Assembly: GCA_025991245.1 (NCBI GenBank)
Contig: BQMJ01000033.1
Span: forward strand, 1-64,000
DNA from: Galdieria partita
Lineage: Eukaryota > Rhodophyta > Bangiophyceae > Galdieriales > Galdieriaceae
DNA length: 64,000 nucleotides
Reading direction: 5' to 3'
Each line of letters starts with the position of its first letter. Within the stretch, counting starts at the first letter, position 1. Below the pieces are notes generated by a model. That model was not told where the DNA came from. It searched no databases and was given only the letters and a program-made list of their open reading frames with translations. Below are positions 24,420 to 36,284 of this stretch, one piece after another. A program made the translations under genes and the position numbers.

Positions 24420-25051
24420 AATTTCCTATTCATGCTTAATAAATTTTGCTATCTTTGCACATTGTTGGAATCTTATGGTCATCTTACTGTTATAAGAGTC
24501 ATAGCAAACAATGTTTCCTAGAATGGAGACTCCGTACAATCATTGTGAATGACTTGTGATTGATATTATTTGTAAGATATTCAAGTGATCAACTGAGCAA
24601 ACACAAGTTGTTGAAATCGCAAGTTTTGAAAGTTTCTAAATGCATAAGGAAAAGTAAATAGTTTATATACTTCAACTACCTCATTCTATATACAGAGAAG
24701 AAAAACTCTCTGAAAGAAATTTTGTCATTCGACAACTTTATATGTTTCATTTTATTTCTTGCAAGAAACCAATTCGAAGAGTTGTTCCACATTTCCTCTT
24801 CGTTACTAATGCGAATAAGCACAAGGTACACAGCGTTGGGTTTATTTCTATGAGACAACTCTCATAAAGTCTGTCTTGGTTTTCAATAGTCTTGTATTCA
24901 TATAGCTAGAGCTATTATCGTTGCTGCGTGTGTAGCCAAGCTTCCAAGCACAAAGCAAAGATATCAACAACAAGAAAGGATTCTGTTCCTTAAAGGGAAA
25001 AAGCTTTCTGAAGAAGTACAGGAGAGAATATCAAATAGTTTGAGAATCAGA
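24420..25051. other. Intergenic region
   Basis: About 630 bases between two same-strand genes. AT-rich, with no ORF I can support and no RNA gene. The last 100 bases should contain the promoter and leader of the next gene. Confidence 0.4.
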
Positions 25052-26270
25052 ATGGCCGTTTCACAGGTATAGAAGAACAAGTTGTGTTTCATTCAGTACA
25101 CTGAACGGATTGTTTTAGATTAGAACAGCTCAAAGTGACAAACAGATGGGAACATTTCGTTTACCTTTGGATAAGTGGAGAATAAGAGTGCCAAAGACTA
25201 GTCGTTATGGGGACACTAGAGTTGCTCTAGGTGAAAGTTCTTTGTCCTATTCCTTTTGTGCAACTTCAGTATCCAATGTCAGCCATCGGATATGTTTACA
25301 ACTTTCGCAATATAGAAGTCGCTGTTCATATGTCAACTTTCCAAGTCATCATCGAAAGTTATCCGTCTTGTCGGGTGCAAAGAATTTTTCAAGTCAAGTA
25401 TTGACAAACAAAGACATTCCTATAGAAGAAACCAGCAGAATGATGGGAAAGTCCATCATGATGGTTACAAGGAGAGATAGGAAATATGGAACAAAGCAAA
25501 TTTCGTTAGCTTGCAATGCTAATGATACAATATGGAAACCCAAACTTTATTCGAAGAAAATAGGTCGTCAAGATATCGATAGAACTTTAGAATCGAGATG
25601 GGAATATACAGGTTTCAACATTCAAAACTTCTTGGAACGCTATCAGAACAAGCAACGTGTAGCCAAGTTAATCACAAGACAAATGGACAAGACAACTATT
25701 GGTTTATCAATCAGGCGAAAAGGAAATACGAAATTGGAAAAACGAACAGCGAACGAAACTGAGTTGAAACTTTATAGAAATGGAATAAGAATGCGTAAAG
25801 GTACAGGAGGATATGAACCATTGCCAAAGCAATCCAACACTGAAGAAATCAAGAAGAAGCAACCCGAGAAGAAACCTTTGAATAAGAAAACTTCCTCTTC
25901 TTCAGATAAAGAGTCAGAACCACAGTATAGGCGTCGTATTGTGGCATACAATGAAGATGGAAGTATTCAATTTGAACGAGACTTACAACCAGGAGAGGAT
26001 TTCAGTGTGGCATTGGAAGAATGGAAGGAAGAAAGAAGCAATCTAAGCAGTACTGTTGCAGATGCCATGAATCCTGAACTGGACTGGGAGCAAAATGATA
26101 TTCAAGAGGAGGAACAAAGACAAGTAAAATCTTCAAAACGAATTCCCAAATGGATTGCGGATGATGTGGATTTCGATGATAATGAGGATGAAACAGCAGA
26201 AGAAGAAGATGAGAACTTGTTTCCGTCTCCCAAAGATGTAGACTTGGAGGAAGAAGATGTCATTGAATGA
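25052..26270 (+). CDS. Hypothetical protein with acidic C-terminus
   Basis: I propose two exons, 25052-25066 and 25119-26270, with a 52 bp intron (GTATAG...TTTTAG). The first exon encodes only MAVSQ. Without it the frame could start at the ATG at 25146. The model gives 388 residues. The N-terminal part is Ser/Arg-rich with few acidic residues, like an organelle transit sequence. The middle is basic (residues near KRRKGNTK-type stretches), and from about 255 it is charged and low-complexity, with YRRRIVAYNEDGSIQF as the most conserved-looking piece and a strongly Asp/Glu-rich tail. I do not recognise the family. Convergent with the next gene, 280 bp apart. Confidence 0.6.
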
Positions 26271-26550
26271 GTGGACAAACTTTTTTCTTATTATGTGTCC
26301 ATATTCTACAAGTTCTCTTGTATACGCAGTATTGAAGAAGTTTTCAAGTATTAAAAGTGATAGACGAAGGAAAATATAATTTTTTGTGGGATATAAACTG
26401 GTCAAGTTGTTTCTAATTTCAACTACGAACGATTTAGAACTTTTTGTATGTCTAGAACGATATTTAGGTCTTTGTTCATATATTCGATTGGCAACAATAG
26501 ACACTTCGTTAATCACTTTATTCAAAAGAAAAGATTGAGAAATTATTCAT

Positions 26551-28044
26551 TTACAACTTCATTTTCTGTACAGAATGAATCATCCAACGATAAGGAGTTT
26601 GCCAGCTACGAGTAATCTCTACCATAACAAACTCACCATTTTTACTAAAATTTCCAGGATAAATATTTGCTTGTTTCTGTTCAGAACAAGTCCAAACTAT
26701 TTCCGATTCATCACTTCCATATTCCACACAAAACAAACAGCGATGCTTTAAGATGTTCACCCAAATAGGATCCAATGGAACCAGCCCTTGTTTCCTTTCA
26801 CAACTCATCATTGCTATGACTCCCATATCTTCCAATTCATTTCTTTTCACATTATTTTCTAAACTTGTACGTTTATCTGTTTTCTCGTTTGCGTGTAGTG
26901 AAGATGCTTCTTCCTTAGAACTGTACAAACCGCCTTCCACTTGTTCTTTCCAAGAAACCAACTGTCCACTTAAACGATGCAATGCATGAAAGTTCCAAAT
27001 GTTCCAATCTTTACAAACTAAAAAAGGTTGATAATTGGATATATAATCTTGTCGAAAAGAGGCAGGATCTACCAAAAGTAAATCATCTGCTAATTTTAAA
27101 CCATGACGATACAAGTGGTAACTATTATTTGTCAAGTGCAATCGACGATCTTTCATCCTATTTGCATACCGAGATACCCGAAATAGTTGGGGATCAAATG
27201 GCCCTGGAACAAATACCTTCATACCAGTAAACTTTAATACCCAACAGAACTTAATACTTACTACTCGAGGACAAATACCTTCTAAAAGGCTGATATTTAC
27301 GGAGAGATCACCTTGAATGGCTCGTTCTTGTAACTCAATAGATGATACAGAATATTCAGTTTGTTGACTTGCGTATCCCAAAATACCTATCAAATCAATA
27401 CTATGCTCCAGTTTTCTATCTATAATCCATCTGGTCAAGTGTGTTCCATCAAAACAATTTCCGTCTAGCTTGGAAAGGAAAAGTATGCGGAGTATCGGTA
27501 CTCTAAAACGCTCTGCTAAAAATCCACCTTTCCCTCTTCGACAACCACCACCTAAAAAAGTAGATGACTTGTTGCTTGTCTTCCCCACTCCTGAGTAGAA
27601 ACTATCCACCAAAGCATTCCAACCATCATAATCATCAGCTACTGCTGCTGGTAGCATTGGTTCGTTGTCTATCACAATGGGTACACTAGCATCCACAAAA
27701 GGTAACAACTTGGAAAGATCCGGGTCCTTATAAGTGCCATTCTTGTACTGCGAACCCAACGACCTTCTGTACAGTTCTTCATCATTTCCCGAGTCTCTTC
27801 GCTTCCTACTGTTTGAAGCAACCACTGAATTCACAGGGGTTTCTCCACAAGAAAACGAACGTGGGATATCCCTTTTCATCACATTACCGAGTTGTGCATT
27901 CTTGTTGTTCAACTTTTGTACTCCTGGTTTCTCTTCAACATATTTTACTTCTACAGTTACCGCGCCTCTACTATTACTGCTATTACTACCAGAAGAATCA
28001 TCCAAAGTCTCTCCTTCCCTTACACCTGGAGTGGAAGCCATCAT
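26551..28044 (-). CDS. Hypothetical protein, 497 residues
   Basis: Single long open frame starting MMASTPG. The first 150 residues are Ser/Asn/Lys-rich and look disordered. The rest is a folded-looking region with many Trp, Cys and Leu: RFRVPILRILFLSKLDG, LIGILGYASQQTEYSV, LLLVDPASFRQDYISNYQPF and KDWNIWNFHALHRLSGQL. No catalytic motif, signal peptide or membrane span stands out and I do not recognise a family. Its start lies 85 bp beyond the Sec6 stop on the same strand. The clear codon-level openness over 1.5 kb makes it a real gene. Confidence 0.7.
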   Translation of the reverse strand: MMASTPGVREGETLDDSSGSNSSNSRGAVTVEVKYVEEKPGVQKLNNKNAQLGNVMKRDIPRSFSCGETPVNSVVASNSRKRRDSGNDEELYRRSLGSQYKNGTYKDPDLSKLLPFVDASVPIVIDNEPMLPAAVADDYDGWNALVDSFYSGVGKTSNKSSTFLGGGCRRGKGGFLAERFRVPILRILFLSKLDGNCFDGTHLTRWIIDRKLEHSIDLIGILGYASQQTEYSVSSIELQERAIQGDLSVNISLLEGICPRVVSIKFCWVLKFTGMKVFVPGPFDPQLFRVSRYANRMKDRRLHLTNNSYHLYRHGLKLADDLLLVDPASFRQDYISNYQPFLVCKDWNIWNFHALHRLSGQLVSWKEQVEGGLYSSKEEASSLHANEKTDKRTSLENNVKRNELEDMGVIAMMSCERKQGLVPLDPIWVNILKHRCLFCVEYGSDESEIVWTCSEQKQANIYPGNFSKNGEFVMVEITRSWQTPYRWMIHSVQKMKL

Positions 28045-28129
28045 TTCATTCTTTTGGCGCCCAATTTGACAGTGGGGATATTCTTAGCATTTTTTTTCTC
28101 TCTCTCTCTTCAAATAGGGATAGATGGGC

Positions 28130-31059
28130 TCAAATCATTTCCTCCACTTCCGATTCTTCATCATCATGAAGTTCCATTCCTTCTTTTCCTATGGCACTAG
28201 GTCCATACTCCTTCCAAATTCTTTTCAATTCAGCATTGCATTCTCTCAGACGACTTGCTTCAAATTTGTGACTAAAAAGCTTCTGCAGGCTGCTAGGTCT
28301 ATACATATGTAACAATCGTTCAGCCTTTGGCAATACACTACTAGCTGCACCTCGACTTTGCTCCAAATAGTTATCAGCTCCACTTTGAGAATCTTCCCAC
28401 CTTTGTAACAAATATCGAACCAACCGTGTATATATCACTGAAACTGCAGTAGGAGATGATGACTCTAATAAATCAGCCAAAGTATCCATACCCACCAGTC
28501 TCTTGCTCACTTCTGCTGGTTTTCCCAATTCCTTGAAATAATTAGAATATGCTTCCAAATCTGCGCGAAGCCTTTCAATACAGCGTTTTCCAAATAACCT
28601 CTTGGCAGAACGCCTTTTTGCTTCACTATTGTTCGTAGTGCTTTCTTCATCGTCCAATTCGTTCAGGCGATGCTTATGTTTATCTCCTCGAAAACCACTT
28701 AGCAGTCGTCTCAATCGCTTTCCACTTCCAAAACGTTCTGCTGCTTCTTTTAAATATGTTTCAGCGATATTTTGAGCAATAGCAAGTGCGGCAGCCTGTT
28801 TATCTTCTTTCTGTTCGACAAATTCTTCGATGTCTTCAAAAAAGTCTTTAATAGTTTCAATAACTGATTCTGCAATCGGTTCAGTGCCATTCTCCCATTC
28901 TTCCGTATATAAATATGGCCATAGATTGGATGCTTCACTCAAATCCAAAAAGATCACTTGCACAACTAGTTTGGCACAAAAGGAAGCAGAAATGGCAAAT
29001 AAAAAAGGCAAAGATGACAAGTCAAAAGCTCTTTCCTTTGCACCCTTTTCTTGAATTACATATTCCTTTTCATTTTGGTCCAAGTCATTGTGATTCTCAT
29101 TCAACTGTGAAGCTGATTTTACTTCTCCTGGAGATTCTTGTCCAAAATGAGTACCCAAAAGTTCATTTGCACGTTGAAGGAATTGTAAGGATAATACACC
29201 ACAACGTCGATGATTATTAGACATAGCACAATATCTCTCAAGTGCACCATCTTCTGTTTCAATCCCCATCAAAGACAATACACTCAGTTTTCGATATTCC
29301 AACAAACATTCTGCACAAGCATCGCAGACATTAGAAACCAACAAATTACTTCCGTGTTTGGCATGTTCTGCAACTATAATGCAAACCCCCATAAGTAAAA
29401 ACATCTCTAAGTAAACATCACACATACCAATCGATAGTTGTTCATTAATAATACGAAAGACATCAGAAGGACCATTGGAATATAATGTGCCTTGTTCTGT
29501 GGATTCCAGAAGACTTGTTTTATCCACATTTACAATATTTGAAATCCACTTCTTCATCAATTCCTTTGCACGAGTAGCATATCCTTCAGAGAGTCGTTCC
29601 AATGGACCTTCCAAAGTAAAACTTGAAACTTGATTGGGAGGCACAAGATTCGGAAGATGCTCATGATATTCTTCAATCTAATAGAGAATGTAAATGAATT
29701 CATATATATATATATACATAGATTCCAATCTATTACATACCCATGAAATAACTGCCAAAGTATCATAACTTGAAAGCTCTTTCAACTTGGAAACCAACCA
29801 CCATAGCAGTGCTCCAACTTGATTGTACGTTTCAGTCATAAACAAATGAAATACCCGATGTCTTGGAGGAAATCGAGATTCCACCTAATTGCTTATTTTA
29901 TAAAAGCAGTCAAATCATTTTCTTGTTAACCTACCTCTTCTACTACAAATGTCAAGTTTCCAATCAATAAATCCGCGGTATTCAGCACTTGCTCTATAAG
30001 ATCTCCTGTCTCTGTCTTTGCAGATTTCGGAGTAAAGGATAAAGTAGATCCTCCACTAGAAGGAGCTGAAACAGGTGACTTTATTGGAGTTGCAGTGGAT
30101 GGAGAAGAAGAATCGAATCTTGCATTTGCTGCATCTTTGTCAAAAGTCAACGCAAGGTCGGCTACAGCATCACGTATACTCCAAGTTACGACAGTAGTAG
30201 CAATATCTTCAATACCCGAATATTTTCCAAACATATAAAAGTCAATGCCTAGCTTGAACTGAACCAATGACCTCTTTTCTAATATTCTTAAAGCAGCAAC
30301 AAGAATAGAAGGATCACTTTTACAGAGATGAAGACAATTGCGTACACGACTTCGCAAAATTTCCAATAACCTTACATCGGCAGTTCCTCCCGAACGTTGC
30401 CACAGTGACTCGATAGCCGACTTTTTATCATTCAACGTGGAAGTCAAAGACATAGAAGAACAGCCAAATGAACGTTGAATAATCTGTTCTCGCTTCAATG
30501 CTAATCTTCTTAAAGCACTATCTACTTGAAAGATATCCAATTCCTGTCCATCTCCAAAAGCCAATAAAGAACTAACTTTGGAAGCTTCCACTTCCACTTG
30601 AGCCATTTCCTCAGCGTCTCTTTGTGCAGCAATAACATACGCAGCAACTCTAAGCAGCACTCGAATTTCTTTGGGTAAGTCACCGAAAAGTTCTTTTGAC
30701 ATTTCCATTTCCTTCCCAATTCCACTTAGAGCGTTAACTAAACTTTGAGAAGACTGCTTCAGCTCTTCTAACGAGGTGGAACCCGTAGGAAACAAGGTTG
30801 CCATAGTAGATAGCATTTCTTCTTTTCTTGATTGCAACTTTTTACTATGAAAATCCACAGCCTGTTCTATCAATTCTATGTTGAGCGTCGTTTGTTCATA
30901 TTTGTGTTGGTGTTTGCCTTTCTTCTTTTTCTCAACTGTAGTTTTTACTTCAGCTTTGGAAAGAATAGCTGCTACTTCTTTAGAAGCATCTATTCGTATT
31001 TTATCCTTGTCCTTTAAAGTGTTCCAAGTCTCTTCCGACTTGTTTGGTTTCAAACTCAT
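28130..31059 (-). CDS. SEC6: Exocyst complex component Sec6 (EXOC3)
   Basis: Three exons on the minus strand: 31059-29935, 29884-29741, 29677-28130; introns of 50 and 63 bp, the second holding a short TA run. The product is 938 residues, longer than plant Sec6 (about 750). The splice junctions rebuild typical Sec6 sequence: VESRFPPRHRVFHLF, then LAVISW-IEEYHEHLPNL, which parallels plant CFPPRYEIFQL and LKVTGWVVEYQENL; further on LYSNGPSDVFRIINEQLSI, RYCAMSNNHRRC and IERLRADLEAYSNYFKEL also match the family. Sec6 is part of the exocyst, which tethers secretory vesicles to the plasma membrane. The N-terminal 100 residues, rich in Lys, are less conserved. Its ATG lies 56 bp from that of the divergent small protein gene. 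Confidence 0.88.
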
Positions 31060-31115
31060 TCGCTTCCAAAGCTATTGTTGTTCTATTGACTTTGTCCAAC
31101 GGCTCTCTCTTTGTG

Positions 31116-31515
31116 ATGTGGAGTCGAGCAGCGATGGCATCGTTTCTATTGGGTTTAGGTATAGGAGGTGCACAATATTATATTTTACATCAAGATGTTT
31201 GGAATAGCACAGAAAATATGCTCAACTTGTTTTCTCATCGTTCGAATCTTTTGTCTAAGGAAGAAGAAAGGGATATTCGTTCCCAGCCAACCCAGGTAGG
31301 TTGTATGACTTGGACGGCCCTCTGCAGTTGGGGTTCAACTGGTGTTATAGGAATCATTGGAAGTTCATTTGAGAAATAAGGCGGTAACTTGGTGGAATCG
31401 AAGCTTAGATGCTTTGGAAAATAGACTAGTTCGTTTACCCGACTCTTTTCAACAACTATCACAGGATACCAAAGCAACTGTACAAAAAATGACCGAAAGT
31501 TACAAAAGTAAATAA
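31116..31515 (+). CDS. Small membrane-anchored protein, possible MICOS Mic12/Mic13-like
   Basis: Two exons, 31116-31295 and 31351-31515, with a 55 bp intron, give 114 residues. An alternative 3' splice site inside the intron region would give a shorter ending, but the chosen site opens a 54-codon helical tail. Residues 7-24 (MASFLLGLGIGGAQYYIL) form one short membrane-type helix close to the N-terminus, followed by charged helical sequence and KAVTWWNRSLDALENRL. This layout (single N-terminal span plus a tryptophan-asparagine motif and amphipathic helix) recalls small MICOS subunits of the mitochondrial inner membrane, but similarity is weak. Convergent with the KH gene. Confidence 0.5.
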
Positions 31516-31729
31516 AAGCAAAACAAACTTTTTATAAGACACAAACTAGTTTCAAAAAAAGAAGAAAATGTAGTAAAGTGTAGTATCCTTTTGGCAGGAG
31601 AAAACCCACGTTGACGTACTTTTCTAACAAAGGAAGCCAACTATATACACATAGTTTGAAAGGAATCCTTTTTCTTCTACAAAAACTGTATCCAAACAAG
31701 TTCCAACACACTTAACTAATCAAAATACT

Positions 31730-33187
31730 TTACCAATGACGATGACGAATGTTGGGTAATAATTCTCCAAAGAGATTGCGATCGCCTGCAAAGCCATCGT
31801 CGAATTGAGAGTCATTGACTGGCATCAAACTTGGAATGGAATGTGGAGGAGAAGTTGAAGGATGATGAGAAAATGCGGAATTTGGTAATGAAAATGGTGA
31901 GCAACTTATGCCTCCATCTCCTTCAGGAGATTCCATTTCTTCGGAAAACTTCGTGGGTGAAATATGAAACTCTCCTCTTTTCCTTAAAGCATGTTCCAAT
32001 TTCTTTTCATAAAAACGAAAAGCAGCATCAACTGAACTTTTAGGACCTCTCAATCGTACAGAAGTCTCCCCTGGATTGATATCCACTTCAACACCAAAGT
32101 CACGACGTACTCTGTTGATCATTGTTCCACCTCTTCCAACTACCACTCCCCCTAAATCAGCACTAATAGGAAGTGAACGACTAATAATCTCTTCTTTCTT
32201 ATTATTATTATTATTCGTATGTGAAAAAGAAGACAATGTATGATTCATACTAGGAGAAGGGGCGGAAGAAGAAAGAAATGAATGAGAAGAAACTGCATTG
32301 GAAGTAGGATGATAATGATTACTCAAAGTACTGTGTGAACTAACCAACGAGGGAGGAACAACCCAATCCGAAAAATGACGTGAAACGGGAGACTGTTGAC
32401 GAGAAGAAAATGGATCAGCTAAGGATGACTCTTGTAAAGTAAGCCAAACTGCTGGAAACTCTGAAGCAGAATCTAAACCAGAACTTTGCTTCACTTCGCT
32501 ATTATGTGACTTTGTCTCCACTTCTTCCAAAGGATGCTTTCCTCTCCTTTGAGGATCCAACAACTCTGCAACTAAGTCATAAGCCTTTATCACACATTCA
32601 AACTTGCCAGAAATGATAACGTGTGAAGAATCTCTTGAACTAGATGCACATTCCAACTGTACTGAAGCTGCACTCCTCGATACAATCCAACGAAAAAAAT
32701 TCTTTTCATCACCTTCACACAAATATTTTTGTTCCTCTTCATTCAACTTGAGAGAAAAAGTCACGGTTCCTATCATTTCTAAAGTGCTATTGGGAACCGT
32801 AAGTAACCGAATGAGACGCAACACTTGGGCAATATAGCCATAAAGTCTCAATTTAACAGGTTGCTGACGTTCCACGTTTTGAGATAAAGAAGTGGCTGAC
32901 ATAGCATTGGTAACTCTTTGAAACTCCAAAGATTCTTTATCACTGGGAATCGAGTCCGAGTCTTGAGTAGTTGGGTTATCTATATGTTGTGTCACGTTCA
33001 TCAGAGCAGGTCCCATGCTCTCGTGTAAAGAAGAAAGAGAAGGCGACCATAAACCACCCATCTGTACAGAAGAAGAATCAGATTGGCTCTTGAGAGAGAC
33101 TGGATCTACAAATTGAAGAGAGAAAATGGCTTCAACTTCTCTTTGATACAAAGCATCAATACATCCAAACAAGGAGTGACCTGTCAT
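31730..33187 (-). CDS. KH-domain RNA-binding protein
   Basis: Single exon of 485 residues. The frame continues a few codons upstream, but the first ATG is at 33187 (MTGHSLFG). A clear KH domain with the GxxG loop as VVVGRGGTMINRVRRDFG is followed by VRLRGPKSSVDAAFRFYEKKLE (about residues 345-400). A second, weaker KH-like segment without a GxxG loop may lie near 175-215 (HVIISGKFECVIKAYDLV). Between them is a Ser/His/Asn-rich linker with a run of Asn. KH domains bind single-stranded RNA; the specific role is unknown. The C-terminus is Pro/Ser-rich and ends NIRHRHW. Confidence 0.75.
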   Translation of the reverse strand: MTGHSLFGCIDALYQREVEAIFSLQFVDPVSLKSQSDSSSVQMGGLWSPSLSSLHESMGPALMNVTQHIDNPTTQDSDSIPSDKESLEFQRVTNAMSATSLSQNVERQQPVKLRLYGYIAQVLRLIRLLTVPNSTLEMIGTVTFSLKLNEEEQKYLCEGDEKNFFRWIVSRSAASVQLECASSSRDSSHVIISGKFECVIKAYDLVAELLDPQRRGKHPLEEVETKSHNSEVKQSSGLDSASEFPAVWLTLQESSLADPFSSRQQSPVSRHFSDWVVPPSLVSSHSTLSNHYHPTSNAVSSHSFLSSSAPSPSMNHTLSSFSHTNNNNNKKEEIISRSLPISADLGGVVVGRGGTMINRVRRDFGVEVDINPGETSVRLRGPKSSVDAAFRFYEKKLEHALRKRGEFHISPTKFSEEMESPEGDGGISCSPFSLPNSAFSHHPSTSPPHSIPSLMPVNDSQFDDGFAGDRNLFGELLPNIRHRHW

Positions 33188-34090
33188 ATTCTTCAAGAAC
33201 TATGGTAAAGGAAACAGAGACCAATCAATTCAAAACCCTTACGATCAGATAGAAACTTGGTTATAAAAAAACTGTCCAGTCACCAACTATAACTACCTTA
33301 AAAAATACAAAACCTATCCAACAAGTTATTGAAACTCTTTCTATAGTATACTCAACCTACTTTCTCTATTTATATATACTTACTAGGAAACTCAAGTTGT
33401 GTAACCAAAGTAACCGAACCTCTCTTCGTGTGCCAACTAGAAACAATAAACCTCAACACAACCTTCAAAAACTGTCTAAGAAGCTATTCATGTGCTTCTA
33501 GAAAACTCAAGTAGAATATGACATCTAATACTTGGCAAAGCTCAGCTTACTAATCGCTCACTTTCTCGTGCGATGCTGAGAACCAACAAAAAGATGCTTC
33601 CGGATTTCTGCGTCGGGCATTGAGTCAGTGCAACTGGACATTCTGGAAGATTATGCTTTTATTCTCCAATCTTGTGTTCCAGAATACAAAGATATTCATT
33701 TGATATTTAGTTCATTTGGAACAATTCCTTGTAGAAAACACATAAAATTGTTGAAACAAACTTCTAATAGTAAAAATAACACAACTATATAACATAAGAA
33801 GAATCTAAAGATGGTCTCTACAACTCTAAAGCTTATATAGATGATGAAGACTGAGTACAACATTTCAAAAACCAAAACCCAAAAAAAGTTTTCAAAAGTT
33901 GGCTACTAAAAATAGGCAAATGTCCAATGGGCGATAAGAAATCATTTGGCTTTGGGTTTGTCCCCTTCTGCTGTGTAGATCCATACAAACGAATTTTCAA
34001 AGTGACAAAATATCATCAAAAACACTATCCCCGATATTATCGTTATTCCCAATCCGTTCTTCCATCATATTGTCCAAAGATAGAAAAACT
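33188..34090. other. Intergenic region, about 0.9 kb
   Basis: Lies upstream of the KH gene start and downstream of the KRR1 stop, both on the minus strand. AT-rich, with only a 78-codon plus-strand ORF at 33927-34163 that overlaps the end of KRR1 and looks like noise. A non-coding 5' exon of the KH gene could lie here. I see nothing else. Confidence 0.4.
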
Positions 34091-35199
<1,109 letters not shown>

Positions 35200-35251
35200 T
35201 CGGACTGTCAACAATTCATTGAAAGTGCTGCGTCGAATAATTTGGATTGAT

Positions 35252-36245
35252 ATGGAGAAACAGGAGATTCGCTATCCTTTTGGAGACAAAGAAACCTACA
35301 AACAACGCTATACTTCAGCTGCGGAAAGAAGTAAATATCCTATATTTGATATGCTTTCGAAATATTTGCCTGAAAAGGGCACTGCACTTGAGGTATAATA
35401 AAACGTTGTATCTATCATATGAAACTCATAATTGGTCTAAGATTGCCAGTGGTATTGGACAGCACATGACGTACTTTGCTGAAAAACTTCCCAAATGGAG
35501 ATTTGTGGTATGTTTGTGTTGCTCTGAAAAGATCTCCATATGAATGTTTTTTCCTATAGCCGACGGATATCGATAAAGAGAATTTGGAACAACTCCAACA
35601 GCGCGTTGCTTCTATTCCTAATATAGATGAACCCATTTGGTTGGATGCTTCACAAGAAGATTGGGGTGCTGTCGAGAAAAAGGCTCCGGTAATGTGAACT
35701 TTAAAAATTTCTTGGAAACTCTCATAAGTGTGTATAGTTCGATCTTATTATTGCCATAAATTGTATTCATGTATCTCCTCGAGCGTTGCATTTGCAACTG
35801 TTTCAAAAGTCAAAAAAGTAAGTTTGTCTCCTATTCTAGAGCAAATTCTCATCTAGTCAAGCTTATTGAATCCAGGTGGTTTCTTATTCATTTATGCAGC
35901 TTGCAAAGTGGATGGCCAATATACCAACGGTAGGTGTTTTCCATTCTACTTTAGTTTTCTTACTTGCTGTCAACAGAATCCAACAAGAACTTTGACGAGA
36001 TGCTTCGATCCACTCATCCCGAGGTAAAACATATTATACAATTGGAATATGAAATGATAAACCCATCTATATGTAGTTTGGTTTACGTGACGTAAAAGAT
36101 ATGCAACGTTTGGCAAAGGAAAACCAGGCAAGCTTTGCTCCATTCTTTGCAATTATTTGGAATATAAACATGAAGATAGTTGGAATGTGTGGAAGTTTCG
36201 GAAATGCCGGCTTCGAATACGGCTTTGTTATTCAGAAAGCAATAA
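35252..36245 (+). CDS. METTL26-like (DUF938) methyltransferase-fold protein
   Basis: Eight exons: 35252-35392, 35442-35507, 35560-35688, 35738-35817, 35862-35929, 35977-36023, 36077-36127, 36180-36245; 215 residues. Seven introns of 44-53 bp. The last intron starts with GC instead of GT (CAG-GCAAGC...GATAG). Only that splice yields the conserved ending [14 protein letters not shown]. The protein shows the Rossmann start [19 protein letters not shown], then [46 protein letters not shown] and FGLRDVKDM, all typical of METTL26/DUF938. The family has an S-adenosylmethionine-dependent methyltransferase fold; the substrate is unknown. Confidence 0.88.
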
Positions 36246-36284
36246 ATCTTTTAGTTACCCAACAGACAGTAGAAATTAAGAGTT

